From positions 1 to 64,000 of the forward strand of contig DXHY01000016.1 of assembly GCA_019113175.1 (NCBI GenBank): DNA of 64,000 bases. The letters run 5' to 3'. Both the position numbers and the translations under genes were made by a program. The notes below the pieces were generated by a model. It was not told the DNA's origin, made no database searches, and was given only the letters and a program-made list of their open reading frames with translations. Below, one piece after another: positions 16,709 through 25,649 of the stretch. The first letter of the stretch is position 1. Each line of letters starts with the position of its first letter. Origin of the DNA: Candidatus Eisenbergiella stercoravium. GTDB taxonomy: Bacteria > Bacillota > Clostridia > Lachnospirales > Lachnospiraceae.

Positions 16709-17498
16709 GCTGGTTTTTTGCGAGCTTTTCAAGTACAGGCGCAATAAAATCATTCCCGCCTTAACCTCTCTGGCGCTTCTCTTTCCTGCCGCCCTGATTT
16801 TTCTTACAAAATCTTCCCTGAACGGTGCGGAGACACTGACAGAATTTCATGCTTATTATGACAGCCTGTTCAACAACAACCTGGTATACAGCTCCATGCT
16901 GCTTTTGCCAGGTCTGACCGGCTGCGTCGGCGCGGTCCTCTTTTTTACGGAACGGGACTGCGGCGCCTTTAAGAATCTGCGGGTCATCCCCGTAACGGAG
17001 AAGGAACTGATCTTCGCCAAGCTGATTACGCTGTACCTGTGGTCCGTATTTTACTCGGTATGCTCCACAGCCGCAATGACGCTGTTCTGCTTCCTTCTGG
17101 AACCTGCTGCCCTCTATGACGTTTTTTTCAAGCTATTATGCGGCATCCTCACCGGCATTACCATGACGACCGTGTCCCTGCCCGCCGCCGTAATCGTCAT
17201 TTATATAAATCAGGGCAGGTTTCTGTCGCTTTTGCTGTCATTTCTGTATTCTGTCGTGAATTGGCTCCTTCTCATCCTTTTTGCGTCAAATGACGGTGTC
17301 CTCCGCTGGCTTCCGCTGCTGAACGGGCTCTTGCTGTCTTCCCGCCTTTGGGGCTGGAGGAAGGCATCCCTTGGAATGGGGGAGGAGCTGACGGCTCTGC
17401 CGTTCCAGGAATATGTATTTACCGCGCTGTATCTTTTGTTTTCTTTTCTGATATGCACCTTTCTGATTATCCGCTTTTATAAAAAATGGTCGAGGTAA
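16701..17498 (+). CDS. ABC-2 permease of the resistance-type transporter (first)
   Basis: About 265 residues and six hydrophobic segments. It opens LRKLVFCELFKYRRNKIIPALTSLALLFPAALIF, typical of LanE/LanG-like permeases that begin with a short FKxxR membrane-entry motif. AGGAGGTGAGGGAA ends just before a TTG at 16701. The GTG at 16692 used in the track has no room for a ribosome site. The start overlaps the ATPase gene end. It should pair with the ATPase and the next permease. Confidence 0.84.
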   Translation: MRKLVFCELFKYRRNKIIPALTSLALLFPAALIFLTKSSLNGAETLTEFHAYYDSLFNNNLVYSSMLLLPGLTGCVGAVLFFTERDCGAFKNLRVIPVTEKELIFAKLITLYLWSVFYSVCSTAAMTLFCFLLEPAALYDVFFKLLCGILTGITMTTVSLPAAVIVIYINQGRFLSLLLSFLYSVVNWLLLILFASNDGVLRWLPLLNGLLLSSRLWGWRKASLGMGEELTALPFQEYVFTALYLLFSFLICTFLIIRFYKKWSR

Positions 17499-17500
17499 TG

Positions 17501-18295
17501 ATGATGAAGATTCACATGTATGCTGTTATATTGACTGAAATGGAAAAACTGAAGCGATATTCCATCCTGAGAGCCGGCCTCATAGTGGTCCTGCTGTCCG
17601 ATCTGTTTTCCTTTGTCCCCGTCTTCGCGGACGATGGGGTAAGGAAAAATTTTACGCTCGTCATGAATAACATTCTGGAAAGCAACTGTACTTATTTTTT
17701 CCCCGCATTGATCCTGCTGACCGGAGGCTTCATTGCCCGCAGAGAATATACGGACGATACCCTTAAAAATATTCTGACCGTTCCCGTTTCGCTTCGGAGG
17801 CTGTTGCTCGGAAAAATGACCGTTCTGCTTTTTCTAACCATTTTCTTCAGCATACTGAGCGGACTGCTTGGGATCTTTCTGTGTCTCGCCGCCGGCCTGC
17901 CGGATCTGACGCTTCCCTTCATCGCTGAATGGATGGGCAGAATCGTTCTGGGGAATGTCCTGCTGTTTGCCGCCCTGCTTCCCCTTACGATTGTTTCCGC
18001 CTTTTTTGTGAATGCCGTTTATGTATGTACCGCGGCAGGGTTTGTTTACGGCTTTCTCGCAACGATGGAGGGGTCGCCCATGAATTATTATCCGGTCAAG
18101 GCGGCGCTCATTCTGTTCGATCCGCAGTGCGGCGCCGGATATGATTTTGTCCGTTACTCGAAAGAAGGCGCCTGCCTTTCCCTGCTTGCCGTATTCCTGA
18201 TATCCATCGTTCTTTTTCTCTTTCTGCGGCCGTCCGGAATGGAGGCCAGTATGAAAAAAGCATCCGCAAAGGCCGCCCGGAGAAAAGGATGGTAA
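17501..18295 (+). CDS. ABC-2 permease of the resistance-type transporter (second)
   Basis: About 264 residues and six hydrophobic segments, beginning MMKIHMYAVILTEMEKLKRYSILRAG. It shares the layout of the preceding permease (FKYRR-like KLKRYS opening, a charged ARREYTDDTLKNILTVPVSLRRLLLGK loop). Three consecutive ATG codons follow GAGGTA. The middle one at 17501 is best spaced, but 17498 and 17504 are possible. Its stop codon lies inside the first copy of a 41-bp direct repeat. Confidence 0.83.
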   Translation: MMKIHMYAVILTEMEKLKRYSILRAGLIVVLLSDLFSFVPVFADDGVRKNFTLVMNNILESNCTYFFPALILLTGGFIARREYTDDTLKNILTVPVSLRRLLLGKMTVLLFLTIFFSILSGLLGIFLCLAAGLPDLTLPFIAEWMGRIVLGNVLLFAALLPLTIVSAFFVNAVYVCTAAGFVYGFLATMEGSPMNYYPVKAALILFDPQCGAGYDFVRYSKEGACLSLLAVFLISIVLFLFLRPSGMEASMKKASAKAARRKGW

Positions 18296-18331
18296 ACCTG
18301 CACTCCATGCGGCTGCTCTACGGGCTTATCG
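18291..18331 (+). repeat. 41-bp direct repeat, copy 1
   Basis: GGTAAACCTGCACTCCATGC and the 21 following bases match copy 2 at 18393 exactly. The TAA stop of the permease gene is the third to fifth base of this copy, so the duplication reached into the coding end. Confidence 0.8.
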
Positions 18332-18392
18332 ATCCGGCTCGCAGCAGGCTGCTCGCTGTCCGTTGCCCGTCGAATATCCGCATGTCAGTGCA

Positions 18393-18433
18393 GGTAAACC
18401 TGCACTCCATGCGGCTGCTCTACGGGCTTATCG
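18393..18433 (+). repeat. 41-bp direct repeat, copy 2
   Basis: Identical over 41 bases to copy 1, with starts 102 bases apart. The 61 bases between contain GCAGCAG/CTGCTCGC-type pairing. It lies directly before the shared terminator hairpin. Confidence 0.8.
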
Positions 18434-18438
18434 CACAA

Positions 18439-18478
18439 AATGCCCCGCAGCGGTGATAAATTGCCGCTGCGGGGCATT
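18439..18478. terminator. Bidirectional terminator hairpin between the permease gene and pnp
   Basis: AATGCCCCGCAGCGG at 18439-18453 pairs perfectly with CCGCTGCGGGGCATT at 18464-18478 over a 10-base loop. The genes converge on it from both sides, so it can end both transcripts, although T runs are weak. Confidence 0.65.
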
Positions 18479-18546
18479 CATCGTTCCAGGTCATGCCGGC
18501 CCGGAACCGGAATTTTCATTTGTCGGAATCAGACCCTATCTGATGC

Positions 18547-20637
18547 TCAGATCTGCGCCACGTCCTTCATGGAGAAGCTGGTTCTTCCCATCTTGTCCTT
18601 GCCCAGGCAGACAACCGTTACCTTGTCGCCAAGGGTCAGAACATCCTCAACGCGGTTGATTCTCTGCTTTGCGATCTTGGAGATGTGAACCAGGCCTTCC
18701 TTGCCGGGAGCGAATTCGATGAAGGCGCCGAAATCCTTGATGCTCACAACGGTACCCTGGAAGATCTGGCCCTCCTGGAAGTCCGTGGTGATGATCTTGA
18801 TCATTTCCATCGCCTTATTCATCATTTCCTGATCGGTTCCGCAGATCGATACCTTTCCGTCATCCGTGATGTCAATCTTCACGCCGGTACGGGCAATGAT
18901 CTCATTGATGGTCTTACCTCTCTGTCCGACCACATCGCCGATCTTCTCCGGATCGATCTGCATGGAGATGATCTTGGGAGCGAAAGGTCCCACCTGCGGT
19001 CTGGGATGAGCGATGCAGGGCGTCATGATCTCATTCAGGATATATTCTCTCGCCTCTTTGGTTCTTGCAATGGCTTCCTCCACGATGGGTCTGGTCAGAC
19101 CGTGGATCTTGATATCCATCTGGATGGCGGTGATTCCGTCATGGGTTCCTGCCACCTTGAAGTCCATGTCTCCGAAGAAGTCCTCAAGTCCCTGGATATC
19201 CGTCAGCACGATGTAATCGTCATCGGTTTCACCGGTCACAAGGCCGCAGGAAATGCCTGCCACCTGCTTTTTAATCGGAACGCCCGCCGCCATCAGGGAC
19301 ATGGTGGAAGCACAGATGGACGCCTGAGAGGTGGAGCCGTTGGATTCAAAGGTTTCAGATACGGTACGGATTGCGTAAGGGAACTCCTCCTCGGAAGGAA
19401 GCACCGGTACCAGAGCCTTCTCCGCCAGCGCACCGTGTCCGATCTCACGTCTTCCCGGCCCTCTGGAGGGCTTGGTCTCTCCTACGGAATAGGACGGGAA
19501 ATTATAGTGATGCATATATCTCTTGCTGACTTCATTTTCATCCAGGCCGTCGATCCTCTGCATCTCGGAAAGCGGAGCGAGAGTGGTCACGGTACAGATC
19601 TGGGTCTGTCCGCGGGTGAACATGGCGGAGCCATGCACTCTGGGGATGATATCCACCTCTGCTGCCAGAGGACGGATCTGGTTGATGGCACGGCCATCCG
19701 GACGCTTGTGATCCTTCAGAATCATCTTGCGGACCGTTTTCTTCTGGTACTGATAGATTGCCTCACCCAGAAGCGGAAGCCATTCTTCCTTATCCGCGAA
19801 CGCCTCCTCCAGCTTCTCCGTGATCTGACGGATATTTTCCTCACGAACCTGCTTTACGTCCGTGAATACTGCCTCTTCCATCTCTGCGGGCGGAACGATC
19901 TCACGGATGGCTGCGAACAGCTCCTCCGGAACTGCACAGCTGGTATAGGAATGCTTCGGCTTTCCAACCTCAGCGACAATGTCATTGATGAATGTGATCA
20001 GCTTCTGGTTCACATCATGAGCCAGGTAGATCGCCTCGATCATCTTCTGTTCCGGAATCTCATTGGCTCCGGCCTCGATCATGATCACCTTCTGCGCGGT
20101 GGAAGCAACAGTCAGATTCAGATCCCCGTTTTTCCACTGTTCCTGGGAAGGATTGATAACGAATTCACCGTCGATCATTCCCACCTGGGTCATGGTGCAG
20201 GGACCATCAAAGGGGATATCCGAAATGCATGTGGCGATTGCGGAACCGATCATGGCAACCAGCTCGGGCCTGCAGGCAGGGTCCACGGACATCACCAGGT
20301 TATCCAGGGTCACATCATTGCGGTAATCCTTCGGGAACAGAGGGCGCATGGGACGGTCGATGACACGGCTTGTAAGAACCGCGTTCTCGCTGGCCTTTCC
20401 CTCTCTCTTGTTAAAGCCGCCGGGAATCTTTCCCACGGCATACATCTTTTCTTCATATTCTACGCTGAGGGGGAAGAAATCAATACCCTCCCTCGGCTTC
20501 TCGCTTGCGGTTGCGGTGGACAGCACGGTGGTATCCCCATAGTGCATGAAAGCCGCTCCATTCGCCTGTGCGGCCACTCTGCCGATATCCACGCTCAGCG
20601 TGCGTCCGGCGAGCTCGATGGAAAATGTCTTGTACAT
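18547..20637 (-). CDS. pnp: Polyribonucleotide nucleotidyltransferase (PNPase)
   Basis: PNPase degrades RNA 3'-5' by phosphorolysis, and also works in tRNA and mRNA turnover. The 696-residue protein has the two RNase PH-like domains (first GIDFFPLSVEYEEKMYAVGKIPGGF; second RPDGRAINQIRPL, then MGDMDFKVAGTHDGITAIQMDIKI). A KH domain follows (IGDVVGQRGKTINEI) and a C-terminal S1 domain (GQIFQGTVVSIKDFGAFIEFAPGKEGLVHIS). Length and order are normal. GGAAAAGGAGTGACGAG precedes the ATG. It follows rpsO across a hairpin, the common Gram-positive arrangement. Confidence 0.98.
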   Translation of the reverse strand: MYKTFSIELAGRTLSVDIGRVAAQANGAAFMHYGDTTVLSTATASEKPREGIDFFPLSVEYEEKMYAVGKIPGGFNKREGKASENAVLTSRVIDRPMRPLFPKDYRNDVTLDNLVMSVDPACRPELVAMIGSAIATCISDIPFDGPCTMTQVGMIDGEFVINPSQEQWKNGDLNLTVASTAQKVIMIEAGANEIPEQKMIEAIYLAHDVNQKLITFINDIVAEVGKPKHSYTSCAVPEELFAAIREIVPPAEMEEAVFTDVKQVREENIRQITEKLEEAFADKEEWLPLLGEAIYQYQKKTVRKMILKDHKRPDGRAINQIRPLAAEVDIIPRVHGSAMFTRGQTQICTVTTLAPLSEMQRIDGLDENEVSKRYMHHYNFPSYSVGETKPSRGPGRREIGHGALAEKALVPVLPSEEEFPYAIRTVSETFESNGSTSQASICASTMSLMAAGVPIKKQVAGISCGLVTGETDDDYIVLTDIQGLEDFFGDMDFKVAGTHDGITAIQMDIKIHGLTRPIVEEAIARTKEAREYILNEIMTPCIAHPRPQVGPFAPKIISMQIDPEKIGDVVGQRGKTINEIIARTGVKIDITDDGKVSICGTDQEMMNKAMEMIKIITTDFQEGQIFQGTVVSIKDFGAFIEFAPGKEGLVHISKIAKQRINRVEDVLTLGDKVTVVCLGKDKMGRTSFSMKDVAQI

Positions 20638-20780
20638 CTCGTCACTCCTTTTCCTGAATTCTTATCATTTTTGCGGTTCAGGCAGAAGATGCCGAAACTA
20701 CTGACAGGGACACTTTTCTCAAATGCCTCTGTCAGTGGTCTCGGAAAATCTTTCTGTCCTGAACAGCCAGTGTGCAGAAT

Positions 20781-20822
20781 AAGGCGGCCGGTTCTGGCAT
20801 ACGCCAAAACCGTATCCGCCTT
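20781..20822 (-). terminator. Hairpin between rpsO and pnp
   Basis: On the minus strand AAGGCGGATACGGTTTTGGC pairs with GCCAGAACCGGCCGCCTT with small bulges, eight bases after the rpsO stop. It is followed by TTATTC only, so it may be a partial terminator or an RNA-processing site that separates rpsO from pnp. Confidence 0.5.
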
Positions 20823-20830
20823 GTTTGTCC

Positions 20831-21097
20831 TTACTTTCTCAGTCCAAGTCTCTCGATCAGGGAACGATATCTCTCAATATCCTTCTTCTTCAGATAATCA
20901 AGCATGCCTCTTCTCTGTCCTACCATCTTCAGAAGTCCTCTTCTGGAATGATGATCCTTGGGGTTGTTCTGCAGGTGCTCAGTCAGCTCCCTGATTCTCT
21001 CGGTGAGAACTGCGATCTGTACCTCCGGTGAACCGGTGTCACCCTCGCATCTCGCATACTCTTTGATGATTGCTGTCTTCTTCTCTTTGGAAATCAT
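20831..21097 (-). CDS. rpsO: 30S ribosomal protein S15
   Basis: S15 binds 16S rRNA early in small-subunit assembly. The 88 residues ([59 protein letters not shown]) are classical S15. The track ORF is 80 codons too long. The ATG at 21097 follows AAAGGAGAAACTACAG and gives the family length. A good promoter lies about 95 bases upstream, leaving a leader that could hold an S15-binding autoregulatory structure. Confidence 0.97.
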   Translation of the reverse strand: MISKEKKTAIIKEYARCEGDTGSPEVQIAVLTERIRELTEHLQNNPKDHHSRRGLLKMVGQRRGMLDYLKKKDIERYRSLIERLGLRK

Positions 21098-21189
21098 CTG
21101 TAGTTTCTCCTTTCTTTGTTTAACTGCCGCATACCAGGACGAGGCCGGAGTATCCATCACCCGGGCATGGGCTGAATCCATACGGTAGC

Positions 21190-21218
21190 AGTATAGCATA
21201 CTTCCGTCAGGATGTAAA
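21190..21218 (-). promoter_or_regulatory. rpsO promoter
   Basis: Minus strand TTTACA, 17 bases, TATACT: near-consensus sigma-A spacing. It starts a leader of about 85-90 bases before the rpsO ATG and lies just past the phnX stop. Confidence 0.72.
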
Positions 21219-21231
21219 TCACAAAAAAATT

Positions 21232-22020
21232 TTATTCCGCTTCGAGCTTTTTCAGGTATGCCGGGAGCTCCGACAGGTTCCGAAGCACCGCTGTAGCACC
21301 GGCGGCTAGAAACTTTTCTTCCGCCCTGCGGCAGCAAAGCTCCTTCTCCTCCGATGAAAGCGCAGCATATTCTTCTTCGGTCAACCCCAGGACGGAGCTT
21401 CCTTCCACGACGCCCAGGGAAGGCATCCCCGCTGCAAGCCCCTCTCTGATATCCGCAGCCGTATCTCCGATCTTAACAGCCGCAGAAACGGAGGTTATCT
21501 CAAGCTTTTTCAGATTTTCAAAAATCATATAGGGATAGGGCCTGCCAAAGTTTCCCACGCTGTTCGGCGAAAACCAGCAGTCCGGGCAATACCCTTTTTC
21601 GGCCGCCGCCGGAGCCACAATCCGCATCATTTCGTCCGTATACCCTGTGGTAGATCCCACTTTAATCCCCTTTTCGCGCAGATACCTCATCGTTTCCGGT
21701 ACATGGGGCTTCGGGTCTGTAAACCGGTGGACAATCTTAAGGATGCTCGCTTCCGAAGTCTGATAGACTTTTTCCACATCCGCTTCCGTAAAATCTCTGC
21801 CATGAATCCGCTTCCATTCGCTTCGGATGCGGTCCATGTTCATCATGGTCCGGACATGATCCCTCTTCAGCATTCCCATGGGCTCTCTCACCTCTGCCAG
21901 CGTGGGGGTGATGCCATATTCCTCAAAGGCCGTAATGAATGCCTGTACCGGCGCCAGACAGCCGTAATCCACAGTTGTTCCTGCCCAGTCAAAAATTACG
22001 GCTTCAATTTTCTTTCCCAT
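21232..22020 (-). CDS. phnX: Phosphonoacetaldehyde hydrolase
   Basis: PhnX splits phosphonoacetaldehyde to acetaldehyde and phosphate, the second step of 2-aminoethylphosphonate breakdown. The roughly 262-residue HAD-family protein shows the nucleophile motif [12 protein letters not shown], the cap lysine in [22 protein letters not shown] and the distal acidic motif [12 protein letters not shown]. The ATG at 22020 follows GGGAGGCAGAACAG, and the start overlaps the end of phnW by 17 bases, so the two are translationally coupled. It is the last gene of the small phn operon. Confidence 0.96.
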   Translation of the reverse strand: MGKKIEAVIFDWAGTTVDYGCLAPVQAFITAFEEYGITPTLAEVREPMGMLKRDHVRTMMNMDRIRSEWKRIHGRDFTEADVEKVYQTSEASILKIVHRFTDPKPHVPETMRYLREKGIKVGSTTGYTDEMMRIVAPAAAEKGYCPDCWFSPNSVGNFGRPYPYMIFENLKKLEITSVSAAVKIGDTAADIREGLAAGMPSLGVVEGSSVLGLTEEEYAALSSEEKELCCRRAEEKFLAAGATAVLRNLSELPAYLKKLEAE

Positions 22021-23128
22021 TCTGTTCTGCCTCCCTGTCATATTCCTTCAGAAAGTCCCTGATGATATCGCATACCCGTTCGATGTCCTCCAGGTAAATC
22101 TCACCGATATTCCCAATGCGGAAGGTATCCGCATCCGTCACCTTACCGGGATAAATCGCGTATCCTCTCTCCTTAATATAGCGGTACATCTCGTCGAAGG
22201 AAAATTTCTTTCCTTCGGGATAGAAAAATGTGGTGATAATCGGACCCTGGTATTTTTCATCGACATAGGTTTTAAATCCCATCTCCTTCATCCGCCGGAT
22301 CAATTCCCTGTTGTTTTCCCTGTAACGCTTCGCGCGGGCGGCGATTCCGCCTTCCTCTTTCAGCTCTTCCAGCGCTTTTGCAAAAGCCAGCACAGAATGC
22401 GTTGGCGAAGTAAAACGCCATTTTCCATCCTTTTCCATCGTCACCCACTGGTCATACAGATCCAGCGAAAGGCTTCTGCTCTTTCCTTCACAGGCACACA
22501 GAGCGTCCCTCCGGCAGATGATATAGGAAAAGCCGGGCACTCCCTGTACGCATTTATTCGCGCTGCTGATCAGAAAATCAATACCGGTCTCCGGCACATC
22601 GATGTCCACGCCCGCAAAGGAAGACATGGCATCCACAATAAATGTTTTCCCCGCCGCCTTTACCACTTTTCCCACAGCGGCAATATCGTTCAGTATTCCG
22701 GAGGTGGTCTCGCTGTGAATCATACCCACGTGGGTGATTTCCGGATCCTCCTCCAATATCCGCGCGACCCGCTGCGCATCGGGGATCCGGTCATATTTTT
22801 CCCGATATACGGATACCTTTTTTCCCATCCTGCGGGCGATCTCCGCCATCCGTTCTCCATAAGCCCCGTTTGCGCATACCAGAAGCTTTTCCCCATCTCC
22901 AAGAGTACTGCCCAGCACGGCTTCCACCCCAAAGGTACCGCTCCCCTGCATGAGCACGACCGTATACGTTTCCTCCGGTGCATGCGCAAGGGCGAGCAGC
23001 TCTTTCCGGATTTTCCGGGTGATCTGCTTATAATCCTCATCCCAGGTGCAGTGGTCAAACATCATTTCCCTTTTTACGGTATCGGTTGTCGTCAGCGGTC
23101 CCGGCGTCAACAGCTTGTAATTCAGCAT
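22004..23128 (-). CDS. phnW: 2-aminoethylphosphonate--pyruvate transaminase
   Basis: PhnW moves the amino group of 2-aminoethylphosphonate to pyruvate, giving phosphonoacetaldehyde for PhnX. This PLP class-V aminotransferase has 374 residues from the chosen ATG (MLNYKLLTPGPLTTTDTVK; GAGGAGATT upstream). GSGTFGVEAVLGS and VDAMSSFAGVDID are visible, as is the PLP lysine region ISSANKCVQGVPGFSYI. The 40 extra track codons upstream are not supported. No phosphonate transporter genes lie nearby, so uptake must be encoded elsewhere. Confidence 0.96.
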   Translation of the reverse strand: MLNYKLLTPGPLTTTDTVKREMMFDHCTWDEDYKQITRKIRKELLALAHAPEETYTVVLMQGSGTFGVEAVLGSTLGDGEKLLVCANGAYGERMAEIARRMGKKVSVYREKYDRIPDAQRVARILEEDPEITHVGMIHSETTSGILNDIAAVGKVVKAAGKTFIVDAMSSFAGVDIDVPETGIDFLISSANKCVQGVPGFSYIICRRDALCACEGKSRSLSLDLYDQWVTMEKDGKWRFTSPTHSVLAFAKALEELKEEGGIAARAKRYRENNRELIRRMKEMGFKTYVDEKYQGPIITTFFYPEGKKFSFDEMYRYIKERGYAIYPGKVTDADTFRIGNIGEIYLEDIERVCDIIRDFLKEYDREAEQNGKEN

Positions 23129-23331
23129 AATCTCCTCATTTCTGCGCGGCTTCTCTTCTGTCAAAAGCCTCTGAACACCGCGCTGAAACAGGCTTTTGCT
23201 CCGGAAACCATTCCGGTTTTCGGCATATTTCTCCGAAAGCAGCGCCATTATAGCATTCTGAAATTTTCATCGTCAACCCGTCCCGGAACGGCATTCCCGC
23301 TTCACCACCGCAGAATTTACAGAGATTTTAC

Positions 23332-23360
23332 ACAAAAAAGGATGTAGAAAACCTACACCC
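23332..23360 (-). terminator. Terminator overlapping the end of the rpiR-family gene
   Basis: On the minus strand GGGTGTAG-GTTTT-CTACATCC-TTTTTT, an intrinsic terminator whose 5' arm holds the last codons and TAG stop of the regulator gene. It separates that gene's transcript from phnWX. Confidence 0.78.
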
Positions 23361-24258
23361 TTTTCCTCTTTTCATCCGTTCTTTCCTGCACAGGATATTC
23401 CTTATCCCGCACGATCCGGCTGTTTCTGTTCAGACTCTGTATATAACGCTTAAAAGCGGAAGCGAGAAGTCCCATATAGATCATATCTACAAGCATCAGC
23501 TGGGTCGTTCTGGAAAAAATCGCATCACCATAAAATGCCTGCTCCTGGCTCGTACACAGGACGAAATCCGCATAGTGTGTGATCAGGGAATTCTGAAAAT
23601 TCGTGATCACAATCGTCGAAGCGCCTGCCCTTTTTGCCATTTTCACCGCTTCTACCGTATCTCTGGAATTGCCGGAATAGGAGATACCGACCGCCGCATC
23701 TCCCTTTTCCAGATTTCCGGCGCTGATCCTCTGATGATAGCCATCGTCAAAATGTCTGCAGTCAAGCCCAAGGTATAATAGCTTTGTCAGCAGATCCTGG
23801 GCGGTTACATTGGAATTTTCCACGCTGTAAAGATCCACCCTCCGGGCCCTGCTCAATGTTTCAATCACCTTGCAGAAGATCCTGCCGGAAACATTTTTCA
23901 GCATTTCCTCTGCCATTTTTCCCGTAGCGGCAACGATCCTGGCGGGGATATCTTCTGTTTTCTCTTCACCGGTCAGGGAATAGCCATACATCGCCCGGAA
24001 GCCGTCTTCCTTCCTCCTGCCCTGCTGTGCCAGCTGCTCTACCACAGCATAACGGAAATCCCTGTAGCCGTCATATCCCAATGCCCGGACCGTACGCATT
24101 ACTGTGGGCTGGCTGACCTGACAGCAGGCCGCAAGCCGGTCAATCGAAAGCGTCCTGAGCTCCTCCATATGTTCCAGAATATAATCCGCGACCTTCTTCT
24201 CTGAAGGCCGCAGTTCCCCGTAATGTGCCTTTATCCAAAGACCGATCTCTCTTTCCAT
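23353..24258 (-). CDS. RpiR/MurR-family transcriptional regulator (HTH plus SIS domain)
   Basis: A 301-residue regulator. An N-terminal RpiR-type HTH reads LRPSEKKVADYILEHMEELRTLSIDRLAACCQVSQPTVMRTVRALGYDGYRDFR. A C-terminal SIS sugar-phosphate-binding domain follows, with VDLYSVENSNVTAQDLLTKLLYLGLDC, GISYSGNSRDTVEAVKMAKRAGASTIVITNF and the closing region. Such proteins sense phosphosugars or related ligands. It lies upstream of phnWX on the same strand but ends in its own terminator. Regulation of the phn genes is a plausible guess from adjacency only. Confidence 0.9.
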   Translation of the reverse strand: MEREIGLWIKAHYGELRPSEKKVADYILEHMEELRTLSIDRLAACCQVSQPTVMRTVRALGYDGYRDFRYAVVEQLAQQGRRKEDGFRAMYGYSLTGEEKTEDIPARIVAATGKMAEEMLKNVSGRIFCKVIETLSRARRVDLYSVENSNVTAQDLLTKLLYLGLDCRHFDDGYHQRISAGNLEKGDAAVGISYSGNSRDTVEAVKMAKRAGASTIVITNFQNSLITHYADFVLCTSQEQAFYGDAIFSRTTQLMLVDMIYMGLLASAFKRYIQSLNRNSRIVRDKEYPVQERTDEKRKRV

Positions 24259-24375
24259 CCGACATTCCCTGTACTTTCTCTACAAAAACCGGAACTATCC
24301 CTGTCTCAAAGGTTCGTTTCATGCGCTCCCGTTTCTGCGGATACCCGCTTCGATTCCAAAATGTAAAATCTTTGT

Positions 24376-24429
24376 AAAAGGCTTCCGAAAAACCTTCTGC
24401 GGTCTCCCGAAAGCCTTTTAACTGCTCAA
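24376..24429. terminator. Terminator after the NlpC/P60 gene
   Basis: AAAAGGCTTCCG at 24376-24387 pairs with CGAAAGCCTTTT at 24418-24429 (one mismatch), with internal CTTCTGCGG pairing possible. It lies 28 bases past the stop of the wall-hydrolase gene. Confidence 0.65.
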
Positions 24430-24457
24430 CAGCCTTTTTTATGAAATATTGTCTTTA

Positions 24458-25489
24458 TCAGGTGCTCAGAACGCGCTTTACCGCATAGGGAGTACGATAG
24501 GAAGCGTTGGAAATCTTGATACCGGTTCTCGCGTTGCTGGCATGGATCACCTGGCCGTTTCCGATATAAATCGCCACGTGGTTGACCCTTCCGTTCTTCG
24601 CATAGAACACCAGATCACCAGGCTGCGCCTCGGAAAGGCTCACCTTCGTTCCCACCGTGCTCTGCGCCGAAGAGGTTCTCGGCAGGGAAACACCATAGTT
24701 TTTGAAAATACTCTGCACAAAGCCGGAGCAGTCCGCTCCGTTGGTCAGGCTGGTGCCGCCCCATACATATGGATTGCCCAAAAACTGCTTCGCGTAGTTG
24801 ACCAGATCCACCCTCACGTCGGACACGCCCTTGCCGTAGATCAGCTCAGTCTGCGTCACCGCGCGGTCAAGCTTCTTCGCGATATTCACATAATCCGCGG
24901 AAACATAGGCTTCCTCATCGTCCAGCATGATCTTCACCCAGCCGTCCAGCTGCTCTACGACCTCCAGCTCCTCGCCTTCCGCCACCAGCGTGATGACCGG
25001 ACTTTCCGTACTGGGCTCCTCACGCACGCGCAGGCCGCCGGAGTTGCAGACCGCCATATCGGTGGCCACTTCGTCCGCCCTGTCTCTCGCTTCCTTTCCG
25101 GTCAGCAGATATTCCGCCTTCACATAACCGGTCACCTTTCCGGATTTGATATAGGCCCATCCGTCCTTGATCTCGTAGACCTCGCAGCCGCTGTTTTTGC
25201 TCATCTTACCGACCAGCTTGCCGTCCTCGGAGGGCTCCTCTCTCACATTCAGATAATTGGATACATTGGCGATACCCAGATTGCTGAAGCCGTAAATCGC
25301 TTTCCGTACGTTTTTTGCTTCTTCCGCAGCGGCAAGATAATCTTCCTCCGCGAGATCAGCCTCAAGAATCTGACCTACGCCGGCGGAGGGCACCGAAGTG
25401 GTCCCGCTCGCCAGAACCGGCCTGGACCAGCCGAGACAGAGCGCCATACCGACAACAGCTATTCCCATCGCTTTCGTTCCCTTGATCAT
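24458..25489 (-). CDS. Secreted NlpC/P60 endopeptidase with two SH3b domains
   Basis: A probable peptidoglycan endopeptidase cutting stem peptides outside the cell. From the ATG at 25489 (AGGAGAAGGA upstream) the 343 residues begin with a signal peptide (MIKGTKAMGIAVVGMALCLGWSRPVLASG). Two bacterial SH3 repeats follow (LNVREEPSEDGKLVGKM; LRVREEPSTESPVITLV), then a C-terminal NlpC/P60 domain from about residue 225. The catalytic set is visible: Cys in GADCSGFV, His in NHVAIYIG, and a third polar residue at VIHAS. A consensus promoter lies upstream. It appears monocistronic. Confidence 0.95.
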   Translation of the reverse strand: MIKGTKAMGIAVVGMALCLGWSRPVLASGTTSVPSAGVGQILEADLAEEDYLAAAEEAKNVRKAIYGFSNLGIANVSNYLNVREEPSEDGKLVGKMSKNSGCEVYEIKDGWAYIKSGKVTGYVKAEYLLTGKEARDRADEVATDMAVCNSGGLRVREEPSTESPVITLVAEGEELEVVEQLDGWVKIMLDDEEAYVSADYVNIAKKLDRAVTQTELIYGKGVSDVRVDLVNYAKQFLGNPYVWGGTSLTNGADCSGFVQSIFKNYGVSLPRTSSAQSTVGTKVSLSEAQPGDLVFYAKNGRVNHVAIYIGNGQVIHASNARTGIKISNASYRTPYAVKRVLST

Positions 25490-25593
25490 TAACAATCCTT
25501 CTCCTGACATGTAAAGGAACTGCAGAATACAGCAAAATTCGCATTCATTACAGAACCCTTTCAAAATATTACAAATATGTTACATCTTCATTC

Positions 25594-25622
25594 ATTATAT
25601 GGGAATCTTACCGCCATGTCAA
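25594..25622 (-). promoter_or_regulatory. Consensus sigma-A promoter of the NlpC/P60 gene
   Basis: TTGACA, 17 bases, TATAAT on the minus strand: an exact match to the consensus hexamers and spacing. The leader to the ATG is about 100 bases and contains TGTAACATATTTGTAATATT. Confidence 0.88.
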
Positions 25623-25649
25623 TCCGTTTTTTCAGGATACCGGCGGCGC

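Noticed and set aside
18685-20994. Plus-strand 769-residue ORF opposite pnp
   Set aside because: Antisense shadow of pnp, which has full domain structure. Long antisense frames arise from codon bias in GC-rich genes.
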